A stretch of 64,000 nucleotides of DNA, from the NCBI GenBank assembly GCA_002050165.1, contig MWSW01000014.1, positions 62,001 to 126,000 of the forward strand. The letters are read 5' to 3'. This stretch comes from Candidatus Tepidiaquacellales bacterium OLB4/UTCHB1. Its GTDB lineage: Bacteria > Bacteroidota > Ignavibacteria > Tepidaquicellales > Tepidaquicellaceae. The notes under the pieces are model-generated. The model was not told the DNA's origin. It was given only the letters and a program-made list of their open reading frames with translations, and did not search any database. The position numbers were made by a program, and so were the translations under genes. This document shows, in pieces, positions 9,107-18,487 of the stretch; position 1 is the first letter of the stretch, and the number at the start of each line of letters is the position of its first letter.

Positions 9107-10444
9107 TCAAGGTGTAATTCTATTTGGTCGTCTTGGAAACGGAATAGCTTCCCTGATATGATCGAGATTACAAACCCAACTAACTAATCTCTCGAGCCCG
9201 AGTCCGAAACCCGAATGAGGAACGCTACCGAATCTTCTGAGATCAATGTACCAACTGAAAGCTTCGATTGGCAAATCGTGTTCAATAATTCTTTGTTTCA
9301 GAAGTTCAAGGTTATCTTCCCTTTGCGAACCGCCGATTATTTCACCGAATCCTTCGGGAGCAAGCACGTCAACCCCCAGTACAATTTTCGGATCTTTCGG
9401 ATCGCGCTTCATGTAAAATGCTTTTGCTTCAGCCGGCCAACGGTGAACCATTACGGGTTTATTAAAATTCTCGACAATGGCTTCCTCATGCGGCGCTCCG
9501 AAATCCTCACCAAACGGAAATGGTCTTATGTGTTCTTCTCCGTTTTCTGTTTTTTTAATTAGTGGAATATCCTTCTCCCTCAGTATTTCAACAGCTTCCT
9601 CATAAGTAATCCTTGGAAATGGTTTTAATACATTTTCAAGTTTAGATGTATCTCTTCCAATTGATTTAAGTTCTTTACTGCAATTTTTCAAAACACGCTG
9701 AATGACATATTCTAGAAAATCCTCAATCAGGTCCATATTGTCGTCAATATCGTAATAAGCCATTTCGGGTTCCATCATCCAGAACTCCGTTATGTGCCTC
9801 CTCGTCATCGAATTCTCCGCCCGGAACGTGGGACCGAATGTATAAACTTTTCCCAGAGCAATCGCTCCGGCTTCAGCATATAACTGCCCGGATTGCGACA
9901 GATAAGCTTTTCCAAGATCAAAATAATCCGTTGCAAAAAGTGTGGATGTTCCCTCGCATGCGTTAGGGGTAAAAATTGGTGTGTCAAATAAAATGAACCC
10001 GTTGTTGTACATATATTCTCTGATTGACTGAACAAGTTCATTCCGTATTCTTAAAATTGCTGCCTGCCTTTGCGAACGAAGCCATAGATGTCTCCTGTCT
10101 GATAGAAAATCAACTCCGTGCTCCTTTGGAGTAATCGGATACGGTTCGGCAATTTGAATGATTTCCAAATTCTTAACCTGAATTTCGTATGTGTCTTCCT
10201 TTTTAGGATGTTTGGTAACAAGCCCTGTAACTATAACAGATGACTCCTGAGTTAAATCATTGAAGTCGTTCCATACTTTTTCATCTACCTCATTTTTGGA
10301 AACAACCCCTTGAATCAAACCTGTCCCATCTCGAAATTCGGGAAATATAAGTTTACCCGATGATCTGATATTGTACAACCAGCCTTTTAACGTTACTTCT
10401 TTTCCTTCGTGTCCGGAAATTGTGTTTATGTAAACTCTCTCCAT
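9107..10444 (-). CDS. asnS: Asparaginyl-tRNA synthetase
   Basis: Class IIb aminoacyl-tRNA synthetase that charges tRNA-Asn. The 445 residues have an N-terminal OB-fold anticodon-binding domain ([19 protein letters not shown], about 13-105). The class II core follows, with motif 2 [22 protein letters not shown] and motif 3 [12 protein letters not shown] near the C-terminus. The motif 2 spacing and the [13 protein letters not shown] segment are those of AsnRS rather than AspRS. Its presence suggests direct Asn-tRNA charging, not only the transamidation route. It is monocistronic, with a terminator downstream. Confidence 0.97.
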   Translation of the reverse strand: MERVYINTISGHEGKEVTLKGWLYNIRSSGKLIFPEFRDGTGLIQGVVSKNEVDEKVWNDFNDLTQESSVIVTGLVTKHPKKEDTYEIQVKNLEIIQIAEPYPITPKEHGVDFLSDRRHLWLRSQRQAAILRIRNELVQSIREYMYNNGFILFDTPIFTPNACEGTSTLFATDYFDLGKAYLSQSGQLYAEAGAIALGKVYTFGPTFRAENSMTRRHITEFWMMEPEMAYYDIDDNMDLIEDFLEYVIQRVLKNCSKELKSIGRDTSKLENVLKPFPRITYEEAVEILREKDIPLIKKTENGEEHIRPFPFGEDFGAPHEEAIVENFNKPVMVHRWPAEAKAFYMKRDPKDPKIVLGVDVLAPEGFGEIIGGSQREDNLELLKQRIIEHDLPIEAFSWYIDLRRFGSVPHSGFGLGLERLVSWVCNLDHIREAIPFPRRPNRITP

Positions 10445-10649
10445 TAATTGATTTTATTTCTTACAATTTACCCATTTGGCATTGTTTAATAAATGCTCAA
10501 TTAAATACAACTACAAGTTTAAAAACAATCGGACACAATCAAATTTTTAAACGCAATTAACTTAATTTTTTAATAATGTCATTTCATTTAATTGGTGAAA
10601 ATGTTATTGCTTTTTCCTACCTTTAAAAAATTAAAAAAGGGGTTATCTC

Positions 10650-11153
10650 ATGAAAAAGTATTCAGGGATTTTAATTGGATTTTTTATTCTTCTTAACCTT
10701 TTACTATCCGGCGCAGTTTACTTCTTATATAAAGGTTATGAAAAATACAAAACACTGGCTGATTACAAATCGGAGAAGTTTGACAAACTCGCGACAAATT
10801 TCAACTCCGTTAGAGACCGGAATATTGAACTGGTAGAGAAACTGGATGAACTTACGGATAAAACGGAAACTCTGGAAAGACACAATCGGTATCTGACAAC
10901 TCAAAACCGTAAACTTCAAAATACAACCTCGAGCCTTCTCGCTTACAAGAACAGGTATAAGCGGATTTACTCAGCTGGTAACAAGACGAAAAAATACAAT
11001 AAGAAATTTAAGACGAAACGAAAAAAGTGCAACAATTACTCAGGGAGAAATAAATACTCAAAACGTTACCACTCCGGCAAGAAGTACAAACACACAACGA
11101 AAAGATATACCCATAAAACGGGATATAAAATCTCCCGTAACCGCAACCGCTAA
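10650..11153 (+). CDS. Membrane-anchored coiled-coil protein, likely frameshifted near its 3' end
   Basis: As read, 167 residues: one N-terminal helix (about 6-27), a coiled coil (about 35-105) and then an extremely basic tail rich in Lys, Tyr, Arg and His. From about 10985 the +1 frame looks more like coding sequence. It uses A/T-ending codons as its neighbours do, yields a normal hydrophilic tail (for example SATITQGEINTQNVTTPARS) and ends at a TAA at 11164-11166, just before a good terminator. One extra A in either A6 run (10989-10994 or 11021-11026) would explain this. A purine-rich ribosome binding site (AAGGGG) precedes the ATG. Function unknown; topology suggests a membrane-tethered cytoplasmic or periplasmic scaffold. 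Confidence 0.6.
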   Translation: MKKYSGILIGFFILLNLLLSGAVYFLYKGYEKYKTLADYKSEKFDKLATNFNSVRDRNIELVEKLDELTDKTETLERHNRYLTTQNRKLQNTTSSLLAYKNRYKRIYSAGNKTKKYNKKFKTKRKKCNNYSGRNKYSKRYHSGKKYKHTTKRYTHKTGYKISRNRNR

Positions 11154-11176
11154 ATCCGTCAGTTAAACTTTTTCAG

Positions 11177-11213
11177 AATCGCTCCGTATTTTTTATGCGG
11201 GGCGATTTTTTTT
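11177..11213 (+). terminator. Rho-independent terminator after the coiled-coil protein gene
   Basis: The stem AATCGCTCCGTA pairs with TATGCGGGGCGATT (some wobble) and runs into eight T residues. It lies 10 bases after the stop of the +1 frame discussed for the coiled-coil gene. Confidence 0.75.
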
Positions 11214-11246
11214 CTAAACTTTTTCCGTTCGACCGGCATAATATAT

Positions 11247-11792
11247 ATGAACGCTGAACTCAATGTCCATAGTGAAATGACTGATGATCTCCTTATCAAA
11301 AACGCGTTAGGCGGTGATAAGAATTCATTCGGTAAACTGTTCAACAAATACTCCGGTAAAGTACTAAAGTTTACATTCCGCTTATCGGGAGATATTGATT
11401 CTGCAAATGATCTAACACAAAGAACCTTCATAAAGGTATGGGAAAACCTAAATACATTTAATCCGGGAAAAAGTTTTTCTCCATGGATAAAGAAAATTGC
11501 ACTAAATGAGTTTCTAATGGATATGAGGACAGAAAAACGTTTAAGTCAGAAGCATAGTGAAATGGAAAAATTAAGTCAACAAAAGCAGGTTCCGGGTACA
11601 GATAATAAGATGGATCTGGAATACTCAATATCAAAATTACCGGAAAATCAAAGATTGGTATTTTGCCTCTTTCATTTAGAAGGGTTCAGTATTAAGGAGA
11701 TTTCTTCTTTGCTTGATTTAAACGAAGGGACGGTGAAGTCTCACCTGCATACATCGAGAAAAAAATTATCTGAGGTTTTACAAAATGGATAA
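11247..11792 (+). CDS. ECF-type RNA polymerase sigma factor
   Basis: A 181-residue extracytoplasmic-function sigma factor. The sigma-2 region spans about 17-90 (KNSFGKLFNKYSGKVLKFTFRLSGD, then the -10 recognition helix DLTQRTFIKVWENL). The sigma-4 region spans about 125-178 (LPENQRLVFCLFHLEGFSIKEISSLLDLNEGTVKSHLHTSRKKL), containing the helix-turn-helix. There is no C-terminal extension. It overlaps the FecR-like anti-sigma gene by 8 bases, the usual sigma/anti-sigma arrangement, so its activity is probably held in check at the membrane. The target promoters are unknown. Confidence 0.94.
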   Translation: MNAELNVHSEMTDDLLIKNALGGDKNSFGKLFNKYSGKVLKFTFRLSGDIDSANDLTQRTFIKVWENLNTFNPGKSFSPWIKKIALNEFLMDMRTEKRLSQKHSEMEKLSQQKQVPGTDNKMDLEYSISKLPENQRLVFCLFHLEGFSIKEISSLLDLNEGTVKSHLHTSRKKLSEVLQNG

Positions 11793-13485
11793 AGAATATT
11801 TTGAAGATTTGGTCAATAAATATTTTGATGGGGATATAACCCCTGATGAATTTACATTGCTCAATGAAGCGAAAAACTCAAATGAAGAGTTCACAAAAAT
11901 ATTTAAACGGTACGAAATGCTAATGGATCAAATTACTTTGCTTCCTGACGAATCAGGATCAACAGAAGGTTTGTGGGAAAAAGTAAAAGCGGGTATCTCT
12001 GAAAGCGATCAAAAGATACAAAAGATTTCCGAAAACCTTTTCAAATACACTTCTCCGCAAGCGACGGTTGTACCCGACCGAAAGAAAGGAAACATGGTAA
12101 AACCAATTTGGATCTGGAGCACTGTAACAATAACATGTATTGTCCTTATAGTGATAGCGTTGTACAGTGGTTTCAATTCCGGTAATACACTTGATAACAG
12201 CACGATTGGTATGCTAGGGCATAATTGGAGAATTACGGAATTCACCGGAAACGTTCTTGTCAACGGTAAACCCGCCTCAGATGTGTCAGGGTTGGTCCCC
12301 GGCGATTGGATTGAAACTGACGATAGCTCTTTTGTAATTATTGAAATCCCCGATATCGGTATTGTAAAATTAGAGCCCGGTACAAAGATAAAATTAATAG
12401 AGAGCAGTGAGCATAATAATAAATTTGAACTTAAGTATGGAAGCGTTAATTCAGACACAAGATCTTCAAAGGGAAATCTTTATATATTTTCTGACAGAAC
12501 TACCGCGATTGACCCTGGAAGCGTTTATAAATTCGCTGTTGACAGAAATGGTGAAGGATTGATTTATGTAAAAGCCGGAACGGTGAGATTAACTTCTGAT
12601 AACCGCAGTTCGGTTGTTCCAGCTAATCAGTACTGCATTATCAAAACAGGCTACGGGCCGGGAACACCCTATAATTCCAATGCCTCTGAAAATCTGAAAA
12701 AAGCATTAATAAAATTTGATTTTTATCACGGAGGAACTGAGGTGCTTGACCAAATTTATAACTATACCGACGTTAAAGATTACGCGACCCTCGTAAATCT
12801 CATACCATTTGTAAATGCTAAAATGAAATTTTCATTTATCACTAAAGCTTCCGGCGGTCAAAAATCTGTTGCTAATATATATCTTGATAGCAACAAACAT
12901 TTCACTCTTGATGAAATAAATAAATTGATAATTGAAATCCAAGATGAAGTTCTAAATTCTTTGGAGAAGAATACAGACATGATCGTTAATGAACTCAGCA
13001 TTAACATCCCCGACATATCGGAAAACGAATATGAAATTGAGCGTTTCAAAAAAGAAATGCAGGAAATGAGAATTGAACTAAATGAAATGAACCTTGAAGT
13101 ATCAAAGTTTGCTGAAAAAATTAAACAGGAAACTTTTAATACTCTCAAAGAAGATTTTAATTATAATTTTAACGGGAAAGAACTTATGTTTTTCGATACT
13201 GCAAACTTTGAATTCAACTTTGAGGAATTTGAAGATGAACTCAATAAAGAATTAAAAATATTGGAATCTGACCTTCCTGAGTTACATAAATTGGATAGTA
13301 GCGGAAATGAAATGAAAAAAGTTATTGAGGAACTTAAAGAAACAGAAAAAGAGCTTGAATCTGAAATTAATAATTCAACCGGAATCGAATATGACATTAT
13401 TAAAAAGACGCAGGATATGATTAAAAAGACAAGAGAAAAACTTGAGAACACAGAGGAGAAACATGATAACGATCAGATGAAATGA
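11785..13485 (+). CDS. FecR-type anti-sigma factor with long acidic coiled-coil C-terminus
   Basis: The protein has 566 residues. The N-terminal cytoplasmic part (about 1-100) has the DGDITPDEFTLLNEA pattern of anti-sigma domains, followed by one membrane helix (about 107-128). A periplasmic FecR domain (about 145-300) includes GDWIETDDSSFVIIEIPDIG, VKLEPGTKI and VKAGTVRL. The last 170 or so residues are strongly charged heptad-like helices (KEMQEMRIELNEMNLEVSKF and others), a coiled-coil extension not found in ordinary FecR proteins. It overlaps the sigma gene by 8 bases and should regulate it in response to an envelope signal. The role of the extension is unknown. Confidence 0.85.
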   Translation: MDKEYFEDLVNKYFDGDITPDEFTLLNEAKNSNEEFTKIFKRYEMLMDQITLLPDESGSTEGLWEKVKAGISESDQKIQKISENLFKYTSPQATVVPDRKKGNMVKPIWIWSTVTITCIVLIVIALYSGFNSGNTLDNSTIGMLGHNWRITEFTGNVLVNGKPASDVSGLVPGDWIETDDSSFVIIEIPDIGIVKLEPGTKIKLIESSEHNNKFELKYGSVNSDTRSSKGNLYIFSDRTTAIDPGSVYKFAVDRNGEGLIYVKAGTVRLTSDNRSSVVPANQYCIIKTGYGPGTPYNSNASENLKKALIKFDFYHGGTEVLDQIYNYTDVKDYATLVNLIPFVNAKMKFSFITKASGGQKSVANIYLDSNKHFTLDEINKLIIEIQDEVLNSLEKNTDMIVNELSINIPDISENEYEIERFKKEMQEMRIELNEMNLEVSKFAEKIKQETFNTLKEDFNYNFNGKELMFFDTANFEFNFEEFEDELNKELKILESDLPELHKLDSSGNEMKKVIEELKETEKELESEINNSTGIEYDIIKKTQDMIKKTREKLENTEEKHDNDQMK

Positions 13486-13773
13486 ACTTTTCCCAATCTG
13501 ATTAAATTCCGGATTTGGAAACTATATCATTTTTCTGACATTCTTCAAAACGAATGTTCCAACTGCATTTTCAAACGTAAAATTTGTCTTATAGACGATT
13601 TCCATTCGAGGCAATTAGAAATTCTAATTTTTTTAGACTGTCCTTATCCCGGTTTATATTACAATTCCCGCTTTTTGAATTTACTACATATTTAATTATT
13701 GAAATGTGAACGCATTTCTAAGTTAATATTTCAAATCAATTCCGGTATTTTAAACGAAAACCTAAAACTTGTC

Positions 13774-16692
13774 ATGAAACACATTCTATTGCTTATCTCT
13801 TATCTTTTTATTATTTCAGGCAGTGTTCAAAGTCAAACGCACACAATCACAACCGGAAAATATCCTTATCAAATTGTTGATAATGATCCACTGAATGCCA
13901 GGATTTATAAACTTGATAATGGTTTAACGGTTTTTTTAACTGTAAACAAAAAAGAACCACGCATACAAACTTTTATTGCAGTAAGGGCCGGAAGCAAGAA
14001 TGACCCTTCCGATGCAACCGGACTGGCACACTACCTTGAACACATGCTTTTTAAAGGAACGGATAAATACGGTTCACTTGATTTCAGCAAAGAAGAACCG
14101 CTTATAAATGAAATTATCAGACTATATGAAATATACAGAGTCACGACAAATGAATCTGACCGAAAGTCAATTTATTCGCAAATAGACAGTGTTTCAAAAA
14201 TAGCTTCAACTTACGCGATTGCCAATGAATACGACCGGATGATGAGCTATATCGGTGCGAGAGGAACTAATGCATACACTTCTAACGAGCAGACAGTTTA
14301 CACGAACGAGATTCCAAGTAATCAGATAGAGAACTGGCTTACGATAGAGGCAGAGCGATTCAGAAATCCCGTAATGAGATTATTCCACACCGAGCTTGAA
14401 GTTGTTTACGAGGAAAAGAACCGTTCTCTTGATAACGATGCATCAAAACTATGGGATGCTTTAAGCAGAGGATTATTCCCAAAGCATCAATACGGAACTC
14501 AGACAACCATTGGAACGATTGAAGATTTAAAAAATCCATCGATTCAGAAAGTCATCGAATATTATCACCAATATTATGTACCGAACAACATGGCGATATC
14601 AATGTCAGGAGATTTCAATCCCGATCAGGTAATAGAAATAATTGCTTCAAAGTTTGGAGCTTTTAAACCCGGTGTGATTCCTGAGTTCGTACCTGCAGTC
14701 GAAGATCCGATTTTATCGCCGGTTGAGTTTACTGTCTACGGGCCAAATCCGGAAAGTTTGGCATTGGCATACAGGTTTGATGGTGCAAATTCAAGAGAGG
14801 CTGACCTCTTGTCAATGATTGATATGATTCTCAGCAACAGCGCTGCAGGGCTGATTGATATTAACCTTAATCAGGATCAGAAAATTCTTGAAGGTAATTC
14901 CTATGCAAGAATTATGAAAGATTATTCCTACCTTAGCCTTAGCGGATCACCGCGCGAGGGACAATCGCTAAATGAAGTAAAGGACTTATTACTTGAACAA
15001 ATTGAAAATATAAAGACGGGCAATTTCCCCGACTGGCTTCCCGAAGCAATTGTCAATAACATGAAACTGAGGGAACTTCGCAGTTTCCAAAACAATGGCA
15101 GCAGGGCGCATGCGTTTGTAAGCGCTTTTACTTCCGGTCAGGATTGGGAGTATTACATAGGTAAGATAAACCGACTTGCCAAAATCACCAAACAGGATAT
15201 TATTAATTTTGCAAATGAAAAATTTGGCAATAACTATGTTGTAGTTTACAAAAGAACAGGCGAAGATCCGAATAAAATTCAAATTGAAAAACCCCAGATT
15301 ACACCGGTTGAAATTAATCGTACCGAACAATCAGAATTTGTTCAGGATATAAAAAATAATGTGTCAGACCCGATTGAGCCTGTCTTCCTTGATTTCAGTA
15401 AAGACCTGACTAAAACGAAAATGAAAAACGATATTGATGTGTATTACGTCAGGAACAACAACAACGAGCTTTTCGAGTTATACTATGTTCTCGATATGGG
15501 CAGTAATGAAGATAAACGTTTACCGCTTGCTTTAGATTATCTGGAATATCTAGGCACTTCCGAATTATCACCATCCGAGATCAGCCGTGAGTTTTACAAG
15601 CTGGGTTGTTCTTTTAGCGTCAATTCATCTAATGAGCAAGTTTATGTTTCATTGACGGGCTTAAACAACAATTTTGTTCCTGCACTTAATCTTTTTGAAA
15701 AATTACTGACCGATGCCCAGCCGAATGATTCGGCGCTTTCAAACCTGAAGAAAGACATTTTCAAAATTAGAGCAGATAACAAACTATCAAAAAATGTTAT
15801 TCAAAGTATGCTTCTCGCTTTTGGACAATACGGTCCGATATCTCCGGCAACCAACATCCTGTCCGACAATGAGCTGAGAAACATTACTTCGTCTGAATTA
15901 CTTGAAATAATAAAAAGCCTTACATCATATGTCCATGATGTTTATTATTTCGGTCCGGTTGAAGTCCCTCAATTATTGTCTGACCTAAATCGCGAGAAGA
16001 TTTTACCTGAAACACTGAAACCTCTTACTGAGAAAGTTATATTCCAGACAGCGCCGACTAATCGAGGTAAAGTTTATGTCGTAAATTACGATATGGTTCA
16101 GGCTGAAATTTTTCTCCTCTCTCAAAAAGGTTTGTACAATAAAGATGAAGTCCCGATCATTCAACTATTCAATGATTACTTCGGGTCGGGAATGTCTTCT
16201 GTTACTTTTCAGGAGTTACGTGAATCACAAGCGCTGGCATATTCAACGTACGCTTATGTTTCAACCCCCTCAGACAATGAAAAAGAGCGTTTCTTTATTG
16301 CATATATCGGCACACAGGCGGATAAGCTTCCGGAAGCGCTTAAAGGTATGATGGGTTTAATGAATAATTTACCCGAATCCCAAAGTTCTTTTATACCTGC
16401 GCAACAGGGAATAATTAGCTCGATTCAAAGTCAAAGAATCCGTGATGCTGAAATCATATTCAACTATGTTAATGCACAAAAGCACGGCCTCGATTACGAT
16501 ATAAGGCGAGATATTTACGAACAGGTTCAAAAAATGACTTTGGATGATATAAAAAGATTTCATGAGAATTTTATCCGGAACAGCAGTTTTACGATGGTTG
16601 TATTAGGTGACAAGAGTAAACTTAATATTACCGAATTGCAGAAATATGGCGATGTGGAATTCCTTGAATTGGAGGATATCTTCGGATATTAG
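13774..16692 (+). CDS. M16 family zinc metalloprotease (two-domain, exported)
   Basis: A protein of about 972 residues that begins with a signal peptide ending near SGSVQS. I prefer ATG 13774 to the upstream in-frame TTG at 13699, which would bury the signal peptide. The inverted zinc motif HYLEH is at 86-90 and the third ligand lies in VVYEEKN near 213-214. The first M16 unit is active. The second half holds the inactive M16 repeat (LRESQALAYSTYAYVSTP region). It resembles pitrilysin-like two-unit peptidases of Bacteroidota, probably periplasmic. It is monocistronic and ends 25 bases from the convergent DUF5683 gene. Confidence 0.93.
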   Translation: MKHILLLISYLFIISGSVQSQTHTITTGKYPYQIVDNDPLNARIYKLDNGLTVFLTVNKKEPRIQTFIAVRAGSKNDPSDATGLAHYLEHMLFKGTDKYGSLDFSKEEPLINEIIRLYEIYRVTTNESDRKSIYSQIDSVSKIASTYAIANEYDRMMSYIGARGTNAYTSNEQTVYTNEIPSNQIENWLTIEAERFRNPVMRLFHTELEVVYEEKNRSLDNDASKLWDALSRGLFPKHQYGTQTTIGTIEDLKNPSIQKVIEYYHQYYVPNNMAISMSGDFNPDQVIEIIASKFGAFKPGVIPEFVPAVEDPILSPVEFTVYGPNPESLALAYRFDGANSREADLLSMIDMILSNSAAGLIDINLNQDQKILEGNSYARIMKDYSYLSLSGSPREGQSLNEVKDLLLEQIENIKTGNFPDWLPEAIVNNMKLRELRSFQNNGSRAHAFVSAFTSGQDWEYYIGKINRLAKITKQDIINFANEKFGNNYVVVYKRTGEDPNKIQIEKPQITPVEINRTEQSEFVQDIKNNVSDPIEPVFLDFSKDLTKTKMKNDIDVYYVRNNNNELFELYYVLDMGSNEDKRLPLALDYLEYLGTSELSPSEISREFYKLGCSFSVNSSNEQVYVSLTGLNNNFVPALNLFEKLLTDAQPNDSALSNLKKDIFKIRADNKLSKNVIQSMLLAFGQYGPISPATNILSDNELRNITSSELLEIIKSLTSYVHDVYYFGPVEVPQLLSDLNREKILPETLKPLTEKVIFQTAPTNRGKVYVVNYDMVQAEIFLLSQKGLYNKDEVPIIQLFNDYFGSGMSSVTFQELRESQALAYSTYAYVSTPSDNEKERFFIAYIGTQADKLPEALKGMMGLMNNLPESQSSFIPAQQGIISSIQSQRIRDAEIIFNYVNAQKHGLDYDIRRDIYEQVQKMTLDDIKRFHENFIRNSSFTMVVLGDKSKLNITELQKYGDVEFLELEDIFGY

Positions 16693-16717
16693 AATTGTAA
16701 CGAATTATTCCCGGATT

Positions 16718-17272
16718 TTAAAAGGAGACTGAGAAGTTTATCTTTCCAAATCCGGGATTTAATTTTACGCTACTATCATCACTCACATCGAAGTCATAGA
16801 GATGGGCATCAACATACGCATCAATTATATTTACAAGATACGTTATGGATAAATATATAATGAAATTATCCCTCTGGCTATTATAAAAATCTCTTGACGC
16901 TTTTAACGTTGGATCTCCCTCTGGATTTGACGAAGTTTGAGAACGAACATACTTTTCTCCGAAATCATTTGCTTTGTTGTTATTGTTGACAATACCATAA
17001 ACAAAATAACCTCCAAGCGCACCGATTACCGGAATTTTCCAATAAGATTCATTGTAAAACTGACCTGCACCCGGTAGTATTGCTGAATAAATCATAGCCC
17101 TTAATGGTACTTTTGTCATCTCTATTTCCGGTACTACCCGGTCTGAAATGGAAATATTGTTGGTCTCGGATATTAAGTGTTGAACATTATTTTTTTGTTC
17201 AATTATTTCCTGAGATGAAACACAAACCGGAATAAAGAATATCAGACTTATTGACAGTAGGTAATTAATCAT
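16718..17272 (-). CDS. DUF5683-type membrane protein
   Basis: A 184-residue protein with an N-terminal signal peptide (to about VCVSSQ). The core has the pattern MIYSAILPGAGQFYNESYWKIPVIGALGGYF, then a conserved polar segment (SRDFYNSQRDNFIIYL) and NIIDAYVDAHLYDFDVS. This matches the DUF5683 family of Bacteroidota, small membrane proteins of unknown role whose helices resemble those of TM2-type proteins. It follows secG on the same strand, with a terminator hairpin between them, so it may be transcribed by read-through or separately. Confidence 0.8.
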   Translation of the reverse strand: MINYLLSISLIFFIPVCVSSQEIIEQKNNVQHLISETNNISISDRVVPEIEMTKVPLRAMIYSAILPGAGQFYNESYWKIPVIGALGGYFVYGIVNNNNKANDFGEKYVRSQTSSNPEGDPTLKASRDFYNSQRDNFIIYLSITYLVNIIDAYVDAHLYDFDVSDDSSVKLNPGFGKINFSVSF

Positions 17273-17284
17273 GTCGGAAATAAA

Positions 17285-17313
17285 AAAAGCATCCTTATAA
17301 TACAGGATGCTTA
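17285..17313 (-). terminator. Rho-independent terminator of secG
   Basis: On the reverse strand a perfect 9-bp stem AAGCATCCT/AGGATGCTT with an 8-base loop is followed by a T run. It lies between secG and the DUF5683 gene. Confidence 0.85.
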
Positions 17314-17337
17314 ATTCAAAAATTCTTCAAATAAACG

Positions 17338-17763
17338 TTAATTCCCTTCAGGTTTTTTATTATCATTCGCATTGTCATTTACATTATCCTGCGGTGATTT
17401 TTGTTCGTTGCCTGTAGGCGGGGCTTGCTCTTCGCCGGTTTGTGGCATCTGTCCGTCTATCGGAGGCGCAGTCGGCGGTGGCACCTGAATCTGATTGCTC
17501 TGACGCTGTATCATACTCTCTTCAACTCCGGTATCAGAACTTATATACAGATTGATTAACAGACAGGAAATCAGAAATACAGTTGCGAGAACAACGGTTG
17601 ACTTTGAAAGAAAATCTGAGGTTCGCCTTGAACCAAACATTGCTGAAACGTTGGAACCGCCGAACGTACCTGAAAGACCACCACCCTTTGCTGACTGCAA
17701 TAACACTACCAACATCATCGCAACACAAAGTAGGATCAGTAATATTATGAATAAGGTTAACAT
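17338..17763 (-). CDS. secG: Preprotein translocase subunit SecG
   Basis: Small subunit of the SecYEG channel. The 141 residues have the SecG pattern: helix 1 (about 2-21), the conserved loop LLQSAKGGGLSGTFGGSNVSAMFGSRRTSDFLSKST, and helix 2 (about 55-75). A tail of about 65 residues rich in Pro, Gln, Asn and Glu follows. The long low-complexity tail is common in this lineage. A strong terminator follows the gene. Confidence 0.95.
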   Translation of the reverse strand: MLTLFIILLILLCVAMMLVVLLQSAKGGGLSGTFGGSNVSAMFGSRRTSDFLSKSTVVLATVFLISCLLINLYISSDTGVEESMIQRQSNQIQVPPPTAPPIDGQMPQTGEEQAPPTGNEQKSPQDNVNDNANDNKKPEGN

Positions 17764-18487
17764 TGATTATTTTTAACAGTTTGTAAGATATAAAATATAA
17801 CTTTCAAAAAGTATGTCATAATTTGTTTGCAATTGTTAAGAGATTGATTAACCAACCGATGGAAATTATATAGTTTCGGATAAAGACATTTGAAACTCCA
17901 ATTTTACTTGGCAAATACATCCGGGATTATCAGCTATGCAAACAAATATACTAAAGGGAAATAATAAACCGGGTTTAAGAGAATCCAAACAGGTTGAGTT
18001 TAATTAAAATGCGAATCACGATGAATATACTGCACGACAAGAATAGACTTAAGTGCAATAATAACTTTAAATTTTAAATTTTTATTTTGTGATTGAATAA
18101 ATCTAATTGAGATTCTAATTAATGCAACAAACAATGACCTTAATAATTTTTCCATAATGATTAACTTCGTTAGAGTTGTAAGGTATAATTTATTTTGATT
18201 TATAATTGACGGAACTATATTCGTGACATAAATAAATTTACCGAATAATTGATCAATCAAACGCTGCTGCATCCTGTTGCATCAATCTTTTTGTACAAAT
18301 TAGTCGTCTGATGACCATTATTCGTTCTACGAAAAACTACAGGTCGGTTGTGAATCCAGAAACGATGAAAGTACACATATTGTTCTCAATTATGGATATC
18401 CGGTTAACCTTAAGATGAATCCGGGTATTTATTTTTACAGGCTAACATCGGAAACGCAGATAATATTTTGAAATTACAATTTAAATT
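17764..18487. other. Gene-poor AT-rich interval with a decayed secretion tail at its end
   Basis: This 724-base stretch between secG and the aldehyde dehydrogenase gene holds no convincing intact gene. A reverse-strand frame at 18000-18272 (90 codons) has no recognisable motif, a skewed composition and no ribosome binding site, so I do not call it. The right-hand part holds a fragment resembling a type IX secretion C-terminal tail, listed separately. The interval may be the remains of a deleted secreted-protein gene. Confidence 0.5.
18382..18471 (+). pseudogene. Remnant of a type IX secretion C-terminal (Por-type) tail
   Basis: A forward frame reads NPGIYFYRLTSETQIIF before a TGA at 18469-18471. 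This is close to the end of Por_Secre_tail domains, which typically finish with GVYFYRL followed by an exposed threonine-rich or lysine-rich strand. Upstream the same frame gives VLNYGYPVNLK, only loosely like the domain, and no start codon or upstream passenger is present. It is best read as the 3' scrap of a secreted-protein gene lost by deletion. The match is short, so confidence is moderate to low. Confidence 0.4.

Noticed and set aside
13699-13773. In-frame TTG extension of the M16 protease gene.
   Set aside because: It would place the signal peptide 25 residues inside the protein; ATG 13774 gives a normal signal peptide.
18000-18272. A 90-codon reverse frame in the gap between secG and the aldehyde dehydrogenase gene.
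   Set aside because: It shows no family pattern, no ribosome binding site and an AT-driven composition; the region also ends in gene debris.
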